64,000 bases of DNA from NCBI RefSeq assembly GCF_006538745.1, contig NZ_BJLR01000025.1, forward strand, positions 124,001 through 188,000, read 5' to 3'. The number at the start of each line of letters is the position of its first letter. Within the stretch, counting starts at the first letter, position 1. The DNA comes from Cellulomonas cellasea (GTDB lineage: Bacteria; Actinomycetota; Actinomycetes; Actinomycetales; Cellulomonadaceae). Position numbers and translations under genes: made by a program. The notes below the pieces were generated by a model. The model made no database searches and was not told where the DNA came from. It saw nothing but the letters and a program-made list of their open reading frames with translations. This document shows positions 12,986-20,525 of the stretch, one piece after another.

Positions 12986-14786
12986 CGGGGGCCGCCTTGT
13001 AGCCGGCGTTCGCGTTGGCCGTGCCGTACGTCGCGACCGCGGTGAACGCGCTCGAGCCGAGCGGCGTGCTCAGCGTGTACGTCACCGTGACCGTGAGCGT
13101 CCCCGCCTCGGCGTCGAGCGAGCACCCGTCGGTCTTGCACAGCAGCGGGTCCGGGTTGGACGCGATCGACATCGCCGGGGTCACCGCCACGGTGGCCTTC
13201 GCGGTCACGGTCCCGTTCGGGGTCGTCCACGTCACCTGGCCGCCGTTGACGGTCTGGTTCGTGCTCGGCGTGACCGTGAGGGTCTGGTACCCGGCGCCGT
13301 CCCAGTACTGGACGCTCGCGCTGCGCGTCGCCGTGGCCGCGGTCGTGCGCTGCGAGGAGCCGCGCTCGACGAGCACGGAGTCGGTGTACGACGCGACGCG
13401 GACGAGGCCGTTCGCGGCGGCGACGCCGCCGTCCCAGGGACCGACGCCGAACGTCGAGCCGCCGAGCGTGCGCTGCGAGCCGGCCGACGTGCAGCCGGCG
13501 CCCGCGAGCGTCGCGCACCCGACCGCCGCCGTGCCGGGGGCGTTCGTGAAGCGTCCGGTGAACGTCGAGGAGGAGCCGCCGCCCGCGTAGCCCCAGACCG
13601 AGACGGAGCCGGTCGGCAGCGAGAGGGTCACGTTCGACGCGCTGCCCGAGCTGAGCAGCCCGGCGGAGCACGGCTGGCCGGCCGGGATGCCGGTGCGGCA
13701 CGACGCGGTCGTCGAGGCGCGGGCGGTGCCGCTCGTGCCGGTGCCGGCGGTCAGGCTCAGGCTCGCCGGTCCGGCGGGGATGTTCGTCGTCGCGACCGGG
13801 CCCGTGCCGACGACGTCAGCGGGGTTGGCGGGCGCGGCGCCCGACGCACCGACGTCGTTCGACGCAGCGTTCGTGAGCTTGCCGGAACCGTCCGAGGCCA
13901 GGGGGGTCGCGGGGTCGACGCCCTCGACGACGACGCCGCCGTGCGTCACGACCGAGTCGGTCGCGGTGGCCTGCTGCGAGGTCGAGCTGCTCCCCGCGCG
14001 GGACAGGCTCAGCGTCGCGGTGAGCGCGTTCGAGCCGGGCAGGAGCGGCCACGGGCCGGGGCCGGGGGCCGGAGGGGCGGCCGGGCCGACGACGGTCGTG
14101 GCGGGGTCCTGGCCGGTGAGCGTGATGGAGGGGCCGAGCGCGCCACCCGAGCTCGACAGCAGCGCCTGGCACGCGCCGAGGAAGGGCTGGTTCGCGGGGT
14201 CGCCGCAGCCGCCGTCGGGCGCGTACGCCTGCGAGCGGGCGATCACGGACGCCGCGGTCGACCTGCCCGAGCGCGTCCAGGTCGTGATGACGGTCAGCGT
14301 GAGCACGTCGGTGGTCGTGGCCGACGAGCGCGACACGTACACGCGCGAGGTGAACGGCGTCCCGACGCCCGAGACGTCGGCCGAGACGGTCTTGTTGCTC
14401 CCCCCGGTGCCGGACAGCGGCGGGACGTCGGTCGCCTGGCTGCTCGACGTGACGAGCACCTCGTTGATCGAGGGGTCCGCCACGGGGCGCAGGCTCCCGC
14501 CCGCGACGTTCGCGTCCCCGCCCGCGGCGCCGGCGAAGTTCGTGTGCAGCCCGCGGCTGAGCACGAGCCACGGGAGCGAGCGCAGCTCCTCGAGGATCTG
14601 GTTGCTCACCGCGGTGGCCTGCGTGCGCTGACGCGACTGCGCGGTCGTCACGAGCGCGGACGTCTGGACCGCCATGAGGATGACCAGCACCGCGGTGATG
14701 ATCATCATCGCGACGAGCAGCTCGATGAGGGAGAACCCGGTGTCCTCCCGGGGCGCCGTGACGCGGCGGACCAGCCTCTTCAGCAC
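12978..14786 (-). CDS. Large minor pilin, PilV-like, with adhesin-size extension
   Basis: A 602-residue prepilin: leader MLKRLVRRVTAPREDTG, cleavage before FSLIELLVAMMIITAVLV, Glu5 present. This is three to four times the size of ordinary pilins. The outer region is rich in Ser, Thr, Gly and Ala with TTWTRSGRST and VTWTTPNGTVTAKATV-like beta segments and an Ala/Pro/Gly-rich linker near residue 240, giving the look of an adhesin tip subunit. GTG 14786 is preceded by GAGAGGAG. It lies just behind the strong hairpin that follows pilA, so it is probably expressed less than pilA. Confidence 0.8.
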   Translation of the reverse strand: MLKRLVRRVTAPREDTGFSLIELLVAMMIITAVLVILMAVQTSALVTTAQSRQRTQATAVSNQILEELRSLPWLVLSRGLHTNFAGAAGGDANVAGGSLRPVADPSINEVLVTSSSQATDVPPLSGTGGSNKTVSADVSGVGTPFTSRVYVSRSSATTTDVLTLTVITTWTRSGRSTAASVIARSQAYAPDGGCGDPANQPFLGACQALLSSSGGALGPSITLTGQDPATTVVGPAAPPAPGPGPWPLLPGSNALTATLSLSRAGSSSTSQQATATDSVVTHGGVVVEGVDPATPLASDGSGKLTNAASNDVGASGAAPANPADVVGTGPVATTNIPAGPASLSLTAGTGTSGTARASTTASCRTGIPAGQPCSAGLLSSGSASNVTLSLPTGSVSVWGYAGGGSSSTFTGRFTNAPGTAAVGCATLAGAGCTSAGSQRTLGGSTFGVGPWDGGVAAANGLVRVASYTDSVLVERGSSQRTTAATATRSASVQYWDGAGYQTLTVTPSTNQTVNGGQVTWTTPNGTVTAKATVAVTPAMSIASNPDPLLCKTDGCSLDAEAGTLTVTVTYTLSTPLGSSAFTAVATYGTANANAGYKAAPDA

Positions 14787-14839
14787 GACGCTCCTCTCGA
14801 GCGGTCGACGACGGTGGGGTTCGTTCTGGGTACGGGTTC

Positions 14840-14881
14840 ACCGACAGGGCAGGAGGCGAGCGCCTCCTGCCCTGTCGGTGC
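14840..14881 (-). terminator. Very strong hairpin after pilA
   Basis: A perfect 20-bp stem (14840-14859 with 14862-14881) with a two-base centre, starting 12 bases after the pilA stop. There is no U-run. It is the longest perfect stem seen in the window and most likely makes the pilA mRNA end here or be stabilised here, with partial read-through to the minor pilins. Confidence 0.8.
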
Positions 14882-14893
14882 GTCCAGCCTGGG

Positions 14894-15361
14894 TCAGCAG
14901 CTTTCCTTGTTCAGGCCCTTGGCTGCCGAGTAGAAGACCGTCGTGCGCGTGCCGCCCGTGTAGGTGAGCGTGACGCACCAGTTGACGGCCGCGTTCGCGA
15001 TGGTGGCGCCACCGGTGCCGGTGTACGACAGCGTCGCGCCGGAGACGGGGCCGCTCTTGACGCCCATGTCGGCGATGGCCGTCGTGCCCGTGCCGATCGA
15101 CCACTTGCTGTCGGTGGAGCCGACGCCGAAGGCGCCCGCCGCGATGGGGTCCTTCGCGTCGACGTAGTACGTGGCGATCTCCTTGCCGAGCGTCGAGACG
15201 TCCGACGTGGCGGCGGTGTCGTTCGCCTTCTTGCGCTGGTTGAGGAACACCGGGATCGCGATGGCCGCGAGGATCCCGATGATGATCATGACGACCAGGA
15301 GCTCGATCAGGGTGAAGCCCTGGTCCTTCTCCTGCATGGACTTGCGGATGCGAGCGATCAC
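14894..15361 (-). CDS. pilA: Major type IV pilin
   Basis: A 155-residue prepilin and the likely main fibre subunit. The leader is VIARIRKSMQEKDQG; the mature N-terminus FTLIELLVVMIIIGILAAIA with Glu5 and IPVFLNQRKKAND is the classical signature. Two Cys residues near the C-terminus (WCVTLTY and the final KESC) could close the D-loop disulfide. The frame is open further upstream, but GTG 15361 has GGAG six bases before it and gives a normal leader. A FliA-like promoter lies about 85 bases upstream and a 20-bp hairpin directly downstream, consistent with a separate abundant transcript. Confidence 0.94.
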   Translation of the reverse strand: MIARIRKSMQEKDQGFTLIELLVVMIIIGILAAIAIPVFLNQRKKANDTAATSDVSTLGKEIATYYVDAKDPIAAGAFGVGSTDSKWSIGTGTTAIADMGVKSGPVSGATLSYTGTGGATIANAAVNWCVTLTYTGGTRTTVFYSAAKGLNKESC

Positions 15362-15444
15362 GTCGTGCTCCCGTTCGGTGGTGTCGTGCGAGTCGGTTTT
15401 CCAGCTCAGTGCCGGCCGGGGCCGGATCAGGTGGTGCACCCGAT

Positions 15445-15473
15445 TCATCGGGCGCCTCCCCCGTCCCCTTGAG
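15445..15473 (-). promoter_or_regulatory. FliA/SigD/WhiG-like promoter of pilA
   Basis: Minus strand CTCAAG (15468-15473), 15 bases, CCCGATGA (15445-15452). The -10 half is itself inside a 14-base hairpin-type palindrome (15439-15452, CCCGAT/ATCGGG arms). The start codon is about 85 bases downstream. Confidence 0.65.
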
Positions 15474-15481
15474 CGCCTGGG

Positions 15482-15498
15482 CCGCGATTCACTCGCGG
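15482..15498 (-). terminator. Possible hairpin terminator of pilTC
   Basis: CCGCGA and TCGCGG arms around a 5-base loop, 34 bases past the pilC stop and immediately before the pilA promoter. The stem is short, so this is a modest call. Confidence 0.35.
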
Positions 15499-15532
15499 TT
15501 CACCCGTTCGGCGGGCGCGCGCCCGTTTTGTA

Positions 15533-16762
15533 TTACTCGATCAGGTTGAAGATGCCGAAGATCGGCATGTACATCGCGATGATCATTCCGCCGACGATGC
15601 CACCGATGACGACGATCATGATGGGCTCGATGAGGCTCGTGAGCTGCTCCGTGGTCGCCTCGACCTCCTGGTCGTAGAAGTCGGCGATCTTGTCGAGCAT
15701 CGTGTCGAGCGCGCCCGTGTCCTCACCGACCGCCATCATCTGCACGACCATCGGCGGGAACACGGGGTGCTGCGAGAGCGGGCCCGTCAGGGACTCACCG
15801 CGGCGCACGGACTCCTCGACGGCCTTCGCGGCCCGCTCGATCACGAGGTTGCCGCTCGTCTCCCCCACGATGTCGAGGGCGTGCAGGATCGGCACGCCCG
15901 CGTGGATCATCGTCCCGAAGTTGCGGGTGAAGCGGGACACCGCGATCTTCTGGAAGAGCTTGCCGAACACCGGGACCTTGAGCTTCCAGGGGTCGACCTT
16001 CTCGCGGATCGCGCGGTCGTTCTTGTGCTTTCCCCACCACACCGCGAATACCCCCAGCGCGATGACGGTCGGCACGATCGTCCATTTCAGGATGTCCGAG
16101 AGGATCACCAGGATCCGCGTCGGCAGCGGCAGGGTCCCGCCGAGCGTCGCGAACATCCCGGCGAAGATCGGCACGATGAACAGCAGCATGCCGACCGTCG
16201 CCAGGATCGCGATCACGAATACGACCACGGGATAGGTCATCGCGGACTTGATCTTGCCGCGGAGCTTGACCTCGGTCTCGAAGTTGTCGGCGACCGAGAC
16301 CAGCACCTCGTCGAGGAAGCCGCCGACCTCGCCGGCCTTGACCATGTTGATCATGATCGGCGGGAAGACGTTGGGGTGCTTCGCGAGCGCGTTCGAGAAC
16401 GCCACGCCCGTCTCGACGTCGCTGCGCACCTGCGCGAGCACCTTCGACAGCGGCTTGGACTCGGTCTGCTCGGCGAGGATCGACAGCGCGCGCAGCAGCG
16501 ACAGCCCCGCGCTGATCATCGTCGCGAGCTGCCGCGACATGATGGCGAGGTCCTTGAGCGAGATCTTCTCGCCCATGCCGAAGAGCGTGATCTCCTTGTT
16601 CAGGCCGCCGTTCGAGACCGCCTCGATCGACACGGGGGCCAGCCCCATGCCCTTGAGACGGTTCGCGACGGCCGCCTGGTTGTGCGCCTCGATCCGGCCC
16701 TTGACGAGCTTGCCCGAGCGGTCCCGGACCGCGTACTCGTAGGTCGTGGTCGCGTCCGCCAT
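15533..16762 (-). CDS. pilC: Type IV pilus platform protein PilC
   Basis: Inner-membrane platform of the GspF/PilC family on which PilB and PilT act. The 409-residue length is normal. Both GspF repeats are visible: the first with LAIMSRQLATMISAGLSLLRAL and FPPIMINMVKAGEVGGFLDEVL, the second with RFTRNFGTMIHAGVPILHAL and FPPMVVQMMAVGEDTGALDTML. Membrane helices lie near 175-195, 225-245 and at the C-terminus. The ATG shares one base with the pilT stop (TGATG), so it is coupled to pilT. Confidence 0.95.
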   Translation of the reverse strand: MADATTTYEYAVRDRSGKLVKGRIEAHNQAAVANRLKGMGLAPVSIEAVSNGGLNKEITLFGMGEKISLKDLAIMSRQLATMISAGLSLLRALSILAEQTESKPLSKVLAQVRSDVETGVAFSNALAKHPNVFPPIMINMVKAGEVGGFLDEVLVSVADNFETEVKLRGKIKSAMTYPVVVFVIAILATVGMLLFIVPIFAGMFATLGGTLPLPTRILVILSDILKWTIVPTVIALGVFAVWWGKHKNDRAIREKVDPWKLKVPVFGKLFQKIAVSRFTRNFGTMIHAGVPILHALDIVGETSGNLVIERAAKAVEESVRRGESLTGPLSQHPVFPPMVVQMMAVGEDTGALDTMLDKIADFYDQEVEATTEQLTSLIEPIMIVVIGGIVGGMIIAMYMPIFGIFNLIE

Positions 16763-18336
16763 CAGTACGCCTGCCCGTTCATCGTCGCCATCGCGGCCTG
16801 GCCGCCCTGCACCCCGCCTGAGAAACGGCCGGTCAGGCGGTTGAAGTCCTCGATGTGGTGGCACTTCTCGAGGCCGGTCTCGTGGGTGATCCGGCCGGTC
16901 TTCACGAGGTCCGCGAGGTGCTGGTCGAGCGTGTGCATGCCCTGCTGGGCGCCCGCCTGCATCGAGGAGTAGATCTGGTGCGTCTTGCCCTCGCGGATGA
17001 GGTTGCGGATCGCCGGCGTCGCGACGAGGACCTCTGTCGCCACCGCGCGCCCCGGACCGTCCGCGCGCTTGCACAGCGTCTGGCACACGACGCCCTGCAG
17101 GGCGCCGGCGAGCTGCGTGCGCACCTGAGCCTGCTGGTGGGAGGGGAACACGTCGATGATGCGGTCGATCGTCTGCGCGGCGTCCTGCGTGTGCAGCGTC
17201 GCGAAGACGAGGTGACCGGTCTCCGCCGCGGTGAGCGCCACGGAGATCGTCTCGAGGTCACGCATCTCGCCGACGAGGATGATGTCGGGGTCCTGGCGCA
17301 GCACGTGCTTGAGGGCGTTCGCGAACGAGTGCGTGTCCGCGCCGACCTCGCGCTGGTTGATCAGCGACTTCTTGTGCTTGTGCAGGAACTCGATCGGGTC
17401 CTCGACCGTCATGATGTGGTCCTCGCGCGTGCGGTTCGCGAGGTCGACGATCGCGGCGAGCGTCGTGGACTTGCCCGAGCCGGTCGGCCCGGTGACGAGG
17501 ACCAGCCCGCGGGGCATCCCGGCGAACGTCCCGACGATCGGCGGGACGCCGAGGTCCTCGAGCGGCTTGATCTCGTACGGGATGACACGGAACGCCGCGC
17601 CGATCGCCTCGCGCTGCTGGTAGAGGTTCACGCGGAACCGCGCGTGGCCGCGCACCGAGTACGCGAAGTCGAGCTCGAGGTTCTCCTCGAACGTCTCGCG
17701 CTGCTTCTGCGTGAGCACCGAGTACAGCGAACGCTGGAGCGAGTCGGGCATGAGCCGGTCGAAGCCCTCGAGCGGGCGCAGCGAGCCGCTGAGCCGGATC
17801 ATCGGCGGCGCGCCGGACGTCAGGTGCAGGTCGGACGCACCGGTCTTGATCATCGCGACGAGCGCCTGGTCGAGCTGCAGGTCGTCGTCGTGCGACTCCT
17901 GGCTCATGCCGATGCGCGAGCTGCGCGCGGCGGCGCGGGTCGGTGGCGTGGGGACCTCGCCGCGCGGGGCTCCGGCGGGCGCCGCGGCACCTGCGGGGCG
18001 CCCGGGGGGGCTTCCGACGGGCGGAGCGTGCGGCGCGGCCGTCGGCGCGGCGGGCTGGTACCCGCCGGGTGCGGCGGGCGGCGGGTACGCGCCCGGCGGG
18101 GGCGGCGGGTAGCCGGCGGCGGCCGGCGGCGGGTAGCTGCCGGGCGGCGGCGGGAGGGGCGCCGGCGGGCCGACGGGCGGCGCGGCACCCGCGCTGCCCT
18201 GCGAGGGCACCGGCATGTAGGTGGGCCGTCCCGTGACGGGGGCGTCGCTCGGGGGGCCGGCCTGCGGACCCGCCGGCCGGTACGGCGGCAGCGGCCGCGT
18301 CGGGTCGGCGCCGCGGGCCTGGTACGAGTCGCTCAC
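16762..18336 (-). CDS. pilT: Pilus retraction ATPase PilT with a long Pro-rich N-terminus
   Basis: Hexameric ATPase that powers pilus retraction. The last ~350 of 524 residues form the PilT core: QALVAMIKTGASDLHLTSGAPP start, Walker A GPTGSGKSTTLA, Walker B DIILVGEMRDLETI, and the His box HLVFATLHTQDAAQTI. The first ~165 residues are unusual: Pro/Ala/Gly/Tyr-rich with PPP, YPPPAA and GAYPPP repeats, probably disordered and perhaps a docking tail. GTG 18336 has GGAGG seven bases upstream, so this tail appears to be translated. A FliA-like promoter is about 80 bases upstream. Confidence 0.93.
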   Translation of the reverse strand: MSDSYQARGADPTRPLPPYRPAGPQAGPPSDAPVTGRPTYMPVPSQGSAGAAPPVGPPAPLPPPPGSYPPPAAAGYPPPPPGAYPPPAAPGGYQPAAPTAAPHAPPVGSPPGRPAGAAAPAGAPRGEVPTPPTRAAARSSRIGMSQESHDDDLQLDQALVAMIKTGASDLHLTSGAPPMIRLSGSLRPLEGFDRLMPDSLQRSLYSVLTQKQRETFEENLELDFAYSVRGHARFRVNLYQQREAIGAAFRVIPYEIKPLEDLGVPPIVGTFAGMPRGLVLVTGPTGSGKSTTLAAIVDLANRTREDHIMTVEDPIEFLHKHKKSLINQREVGADTHSFANALKHVLRQDPDIILVGEMRDLETISVALTAAETGHLVFATLHTQDAAQTIDRIIDVFPSHQQAQVRTQLAGALQGVVCQTLCKRADGPGRAVATEVLVATPAIRNLIREGKTHQIYSSMQAGAQQGMHTLDQHLADLVKTGRITHETGLEKCHHIEDFNRLTGRFSGGVQGGQAAMATMNGQAY

Positions 18337-18415
18337 TGAATGGCCTCCACGTCTTCGGAACGCACGTCGCCGGGCACGCCCGGCGGTCGAGGCCCACTCA
18401 GGGCGCTCTGTCGTC

Positions 18416-18444
18416 TCATCGGCCGGCGGCCCCCGGGTCTTGAG
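18416..18444 (-). promoter_or_regulatory. FliA/SigD/WhiG-like promoter of pilTC
   Basis: Minus strand CTCAAG (18439-18444), 15 bases, GCCGATGA (18416-18423), about 80 bases before the pilT start, inside the 310-base gap after pilB. Confidence 0.7.
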
Positions 18445-18577
18445 GGACAAGGGGCACCGAGGTCCACGGCGAGTGACGCCGCGGGCTCTGCGAGCGGGGC
18501 GCGGGCGACGACGGATGGGACGCACGCCGTGCGGGACGGACGACGGCCGGGACGGTCGACGGCCCGGACGAACGACG

Positions 18578-18611
18578 GTGCCCGCGCCGGTCGACAGTGC
18601 CCGCGCCGGTC
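18578..18611. repeat. 15-base direct repeat in the pilB-pilT gap
   Basis: GTGCCCGCGCCGGTC at 18578-18592 recurs one base changed (AGTGC start) at 18597-18611, period 19. The gap 18337-18646 also contains several short GGGACGG/GACGG runs and the pilTC promoter; no gene is seen in it. Confidence 0.5.
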
Positions 18612-18646
18612 CGGACGGCACCGTCAGCGCGAGCCGGCGGCCCGGG

Positions 18647-20326
18647 TCACGCCACGACGCGCAGGATCTCCTCGATCGACGTCATCCCGAGGGCGACCTT
18701 GTGCCAGCCGTCGTCGCGGAGCTGGATCATGCCCTGCTTGCGCGCGGTCGCGGCGATGTCGGCAGCCGACGAGTGCGACACCGCGTGGCGCTCGATCTCC
18801 TCGGTCACCCGCATGACCTCGTGCAGCGCGATGCGGCCGCGGTACCCCGTCTTGGAGCACGAGACGCATCCCGCGGGCCGGTTGAGCACGGGGATCTCCT
18901 CACCCTCGACCCACGGGAACCTCGCGGCGACGAGCTCGGTCGGCGTGGGCCGGTACGGCTCCTTGCACTTGTCGCAGAGCTTGCGCGCGAGCCGCTGCGC
19001 GACCACGGCGTCGAGGGCCGAGCCGACGAGGAACGGCTCGATGCCCATCTCGACGAGGCGCGTGATCGCCGACGGGGCGTCGTTCGTGTGCAGCGTCGAG
19101 AGCACGAGGTGACCGGTGAGGGCCGCCTCGATCGCGATCTGGGCGGTCTCGTGGTCACGGATCTCACCGAGGAGCACGACGTCGGGGTCCGAGCGCAGGA
19201 TCGAGCGCAGCGCGCCGGCGAACGTCAGGCCGGCCTTCGGGTTGACCTGCACCTGGTTGATCCCGGCGAGCCGGTACTCCACAGGATCCTCGACCGTGAT
19301 CACGTTGATCTCGGGCCGCGAGACGGCGTTGAGCGTCGCGTAGAGCGTCGTCGACTTGCCGGAGCCGGTCGGCCCGGTCACGAGGATCATGCCGTAGGGC
19401 TTGGTGTACGCCTCGCGGTAGACGTCGTAGTTCTGGTCGAGGAACGACAGGTCGCGCAGGTCGAGGCTCGCGGTGGAGTTGTCGAGGATACGCATGACGA
19501 TCTTCTCGCCCCACACCGTCGGGAGCGTCGCGACGCGGAGGTCGATCTTGCGCCCGTTGTGGTTGATCGACATGCGGCCGTCCTGCGGCTTGCGCCGCTC
19601 GGCGATGTCGATGTCGCTGAGGATCTTGACGCGGCTGATCACGCCGCCGGTGATCTGCTTGGGCGAGCGCTGCATCTCGTGCAGCACGCCGTCGATGCGG
19701 TAGCGCACCCGCAGGTCGTGCTCGCTCGGCTCGATGTGGATGTCCGACGCGCGGTCCGTGATCGCCTGCGAGACGAGCAGGTTGACGTACCGGACGATCG
19801 GCGCGTCGTCGTCGACGAACTCCCCGACGCGCGCGAGGTCGGCCTCGGCCGTCGCGGCCTGCTGCTCCTCCTCGAACGCGGAGGTCAGGTCGTCCATCTC
19901 GCCGTCGGCGCGGCAGAACCGGTCGATCGCGCGCGTGAGGTTGTCGTAGGTCGCGACGACCGGCGTGACCTGCAGGCCCGACATCGTGCGGACGTCGTCG
20001 ACCGCCACGACGTTGCCGGGGTCCGCGGTCGCGAGGACCAGGGACCCGTTCGCGAAGCCGACGGGGAGGACCGTGTACCGCCGGCACAGCGCCGCGGGCA
20101 CGACGCTCACGGCCGAGCGGTCGACGGGGTACTCGTCGAGGTCGATAAAGTCCATGCCGACCTGGCGCGCGAGCGCGGCGACGAGCTGCCCCTCGGAGAG
20201 GATGCCGATCTCGACGAGCGTGCGCCCGAGCGACTGCCCGCGCGTGAGCTGCTCGTCCATCGCGGCCATGAGCTGGGACTCCGTGACCAGACCCTCGTCC
20301 AGCAAGATCTCGCCGAGCTGCTTCAC
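18647..20326 (-). CDS. pilB: Pilus extension ATPase PilB
   Basis: Hexameric ATPase driving pilin polymerisation. The 559-residue protein starts with two MshEN half-motifs (QLGEILLDEGLVTESQLMAA and SLGRTLVEIGILSEGQLVAA), a domain known in MshE/PilB proteins to bind cyclic di-GMP. The C-terminal core has SDIHIEPSE, Walker A GPTGSGKSTTLY, Walker B DVVLLGEIRDHETA, the His box HLVLSTLHTNDAPSAI, and a zinc CxxC...CxxC set (KLCDKCKE and GCVSCSKT). GTG 20326 has GAGAGGA upstream. A FliA-like promoter is about 58 bases upstream. Confidence 0.95.
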   Translation of the reverse strand: MKQLGEILLDEGLVTESQLMAAMDEQLTRGQSLGRTLVEIGILSEGQLVAALARQVGMDFIDLDEYPVDRSAVSVVPAALCRRYTVLPVGFANGSLVLATADPGNVVAVDDVRTMSGLQVTPVVATYDNLTRAIDRFCRADGEMDDLTSAFEEEQQAATAEADLARVGEFVDDDAPIVRYVNLLVSQAITDRASDIHIEPSEHDLRVRYRIDGVLHEMQRSPKQITGGVISRVKILSDIDIAERRKPQDGRMSINHNGRKIDLRVATLPTVWGEKIVMRILDNSTASLDLRDLSFLDQNYDVYREAYTKPYGMILVTGPTGSGKSTTLYATLNAVSRPEINVITVEDPVEYRLAGINQVQVNPKAGLTFAGALRSILRSDPDVVLLGEIRDHETAQIAIEAALTGHLVLSTLHTNDAPSAITRLVEMGIEPFLVGSALDAVVAQRLARKLCDKCKEPYRPTPTELVAARFPWVEGEEIPVLNRPAGCVSCSKTGYRGRIALHEVMRVTEEIERHAVSHSSAADIAATARKQGMIQLRDDGWHKVALGMTSIEEILRVVA

Positions 20327-20383
20327 GGTCGTCCTCTCGTCGCGGGCGCGCCCAGGGATCGCGCGCGTACGTGCCCAGAGGAC

Positions 20384-20412
20384 TTATCGGCACGCACCGG
20401 GTGCGTCGTGAG
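20384..20412 (-). promoter_or_regulatory. FliA/SigD/WhiG-like promoter of pilB
   Basis: Minus strand CTCACG (20407-20412), 15 bases, GCCGATAA (20384-20391). The second half is a perfect match to the classical FliA/WhiG -10 element. Confidence 0.75.
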
Positions 20413-20446
20413 GGGTCGGACGTCCCGACGTGCGCCGGGTGCCGGA

Positions 20447-20525
20447 CCGCGGCGCGCGGCGGCGGGTCAGCGGGTCGCGGGGTTGGGGTCCGCGGCGCGC
20501 GACGGTCGGGTCAGCGGGTCGCGGG
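20447..20525. repeat. Direct repeat duplicating the 3' end of aroE
   Basis: A ~36-base block starting CCGCGGCGCGCG occurs at 20447-20481 and 20490-20525, with the last 19 bases identical. The second copy contains the aroE stop codon and the codons before it; the first is a non-coding copy just downstream. Confidence 0.7.

Noticed and set aside
15362-15532. Possible cyclic di-GMP riboswitch upstream of pilA
   Set aside because: Looked for the GEMM core and its receptor sequences in this and the pilT, pilB and pilM leaders; only simple hairpins and the sigma-type promoter are present.
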